From positions 1 through 5,465 of the forward strand of contig JAHWKS010000460.1 in assembly GCA_019347795.1 (NCBI GenBank): a DNA stretch of 5,465 nt, read 5' to 3'. The DNA comes from Planctomycetota bacterium. Lineage in GTDB: Bacteria; Planctomycetota; Planctomycetia; Pirellulales; Pirellulaceae. The notes beneath the pieces were generated by a model that saw nothing but the letters and a program-made list of their open reading frames with translations, was not told the origin of the DNA and ran no database searches. Positions 4,837-5,465 of the stretch are shown one piece after another. Position 1 is the stretch's first letter. Each line of letters starts with the position of its first letter. The position numbers and the translations under genes were made by a program.

Positions 4837-5465
4837 TTAAGGATCCCCTGTCGCGACGGCGTCCCGATCGGCCGCGGCAGTCTCGGCGAGCAGTCGCTTC
4901 AGCTCGGCAACGCGGTCGGGATGCTCCTCCGAAAGCTCGTTCTGTTCGTTGGGATCGCGGGCCAGATCGAACAACTCGACCTTCTCATCGGCGCCCTCGT
5001 GGACCACGAGCTTCCAATCGCCGTGCCGCAAGGCCGCCGAACGGAAACCGACTCCCGCCCAGTACAGGGTTCTTGGTTTGGGCGATTCCCCGCCGGAAAT
5101 CAGCGGCCAGACATCCTGCCCGTCCCATTTCAGGTTGCGGGCGGGACGATAGCCGGCGAGTCGGCAAAGGCTCGGCATCCAGTCAATGACATGCACCGGC
5201 GCCTCGAGCACTCCCGGTTTCAGCCGGGCGGGCCAGTGGACCAGAGCCGGCACACGAATGCCGCCCTCATAGAGCTGGGCCTTCCGGCCGCGGAGCGGAA
5301 GAGTGCTTCCTCCCGCCCGGCCGGCGGGATACGTCCCCGGATACTTCGGATCGTCATTGCGGACGTTCGGAATGGCCCCGTTGTCGCTGAAGAACACGAC
5401 CAGCGTTTCGTCCCGCTTGCCGGTCCGCTCCAGGGCGGCGAGGATCTTTCCAATCGAGTCGTCCA
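4837..5465 (-). CDS. sulfatase (arylsulfatase type), N-terminal part missing
   Basis: The C-terminal 208 residues of a second type I sulfatase are visible; the gene enters from the right edge, so the formylglycine CxPxR site lies outside the window. The visible part opens with a helix (G-K-I-L-A-A-L-E), then the strand V-V-F-F-S-D-N-G (visible residues 22-29), whose Asp and Asn bind the active-site calcium. L-R-G-R-K61 and L-Y-E-G-G-I-R-V-P (64-72) follow; K61 is the expected active-site Lys. The C-terminal subdomain carries W-D-G-Q-D-V-W-P and L-R-H-G-D-W-K-L-V, then E-L-F-D-L-A-R-D-P-N-E-Q-N-E-L, as in arylsulfatases. The S-D-N-G and G-R-K-x-x-L-Y-E-G-G pattern is unlike that of the downstream sulfatase (S-D-H-G), so the two are different subfamilies, not a recent duplication. 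A GTG at 5397 is not a credible start, since it falls inside the metal-binding strand. Confidence 0.9.
   Translation of the reverse strand, partial: DDSIGKILAALERTGKRDETLVVFFSDNGAIPNVRNDDPKYPGTYPAGRAGGSTLPLRGRKAQLYEGGIRVPALVHWPARLKPGVLEAPVHVIDWMPSLCRLAGYRPARNLKWDGQDVWPLISGGESPKPRTLYWAGVGFRSAALRHGDWKLVVHEGADEKVELFDLARDPNEQNELSEEHPDRVAELKRLLAETAAADRDAVATGDP

Noticed and set aside
3836..4840. A 334-codon open frame on the plus strand opposite the sulfatase
   Set aside because: It mirrors the sulfatase codons in high-GC DNA, has no domain pattern, and the minus-strand protein carries a complete set of catalytic motifs.

Overview
The window looks like a high-GC piece of a planctomycete-type chromosome (phylum Planctomycetota). 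This is inferred from gene content: two adjacent secreted-type formylglycine sulfatases, a DUF4058 protein, a short C-terminal CxxCH cytochrome, and low-complexity heptad repeats. There are no RNA genes, no CRISPR array and no intact mobile element.

Left half (about 1-1790), plus strand: the 3' end of a class II-like c-type cytochrome, a MaoC/hotdog acyl dehydratase, and a DUF4058 protein behind a very good Shine-Dalgarno. Two non-coding structures sit between them. One is a 23-bp imperfect inverted repeat (293-366) between the cytochrome and the dehydratase. The other is a 24-bp repeat at 878-965, present as two good copies with a degenerate one between them, phased about three helical turns apart.

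Right half (about 1874-5465), minus strand, read right to left: the C-terminal 208 codons of an arylsulfatase, a complete iduronate-2-sulfatase-like sulfatase 23 bp downstream, a small conserved-looking hypothetical protein, and trpD (anthranilate phosphoribosyltransferase), whose start overlaps the small gene's reading frame. All spacings are below 30 bp or overlapping, so they look co-transcribed, although sulfatase and tryptophan-pathway functions are not obviously related. The two halves converge at about 1787-1873, where a hairpin plus short T-run could end plus-strand transcripts.

The most interesting local feature is the small-gene/trpD junction. A 20-bp exact tandem duplication covers the small gene's start codon. 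Two overlapping, mutually exclusive GC palindromes lie in its tail. A five-unit 7-bp tandem repeat lies directly against the trpD start codon, where a ribosome binding site would normally be. The last third of the small protein is therefore encoded by repeat DNA and by trpD read in another frame. I do not see a clear new multi-gene system. The strongest leads are this repeat-rich junction, the large hairpin at 293-366, and a possible PD-(D/E)XK (Uma2-like) core in the DUF4058 protein.
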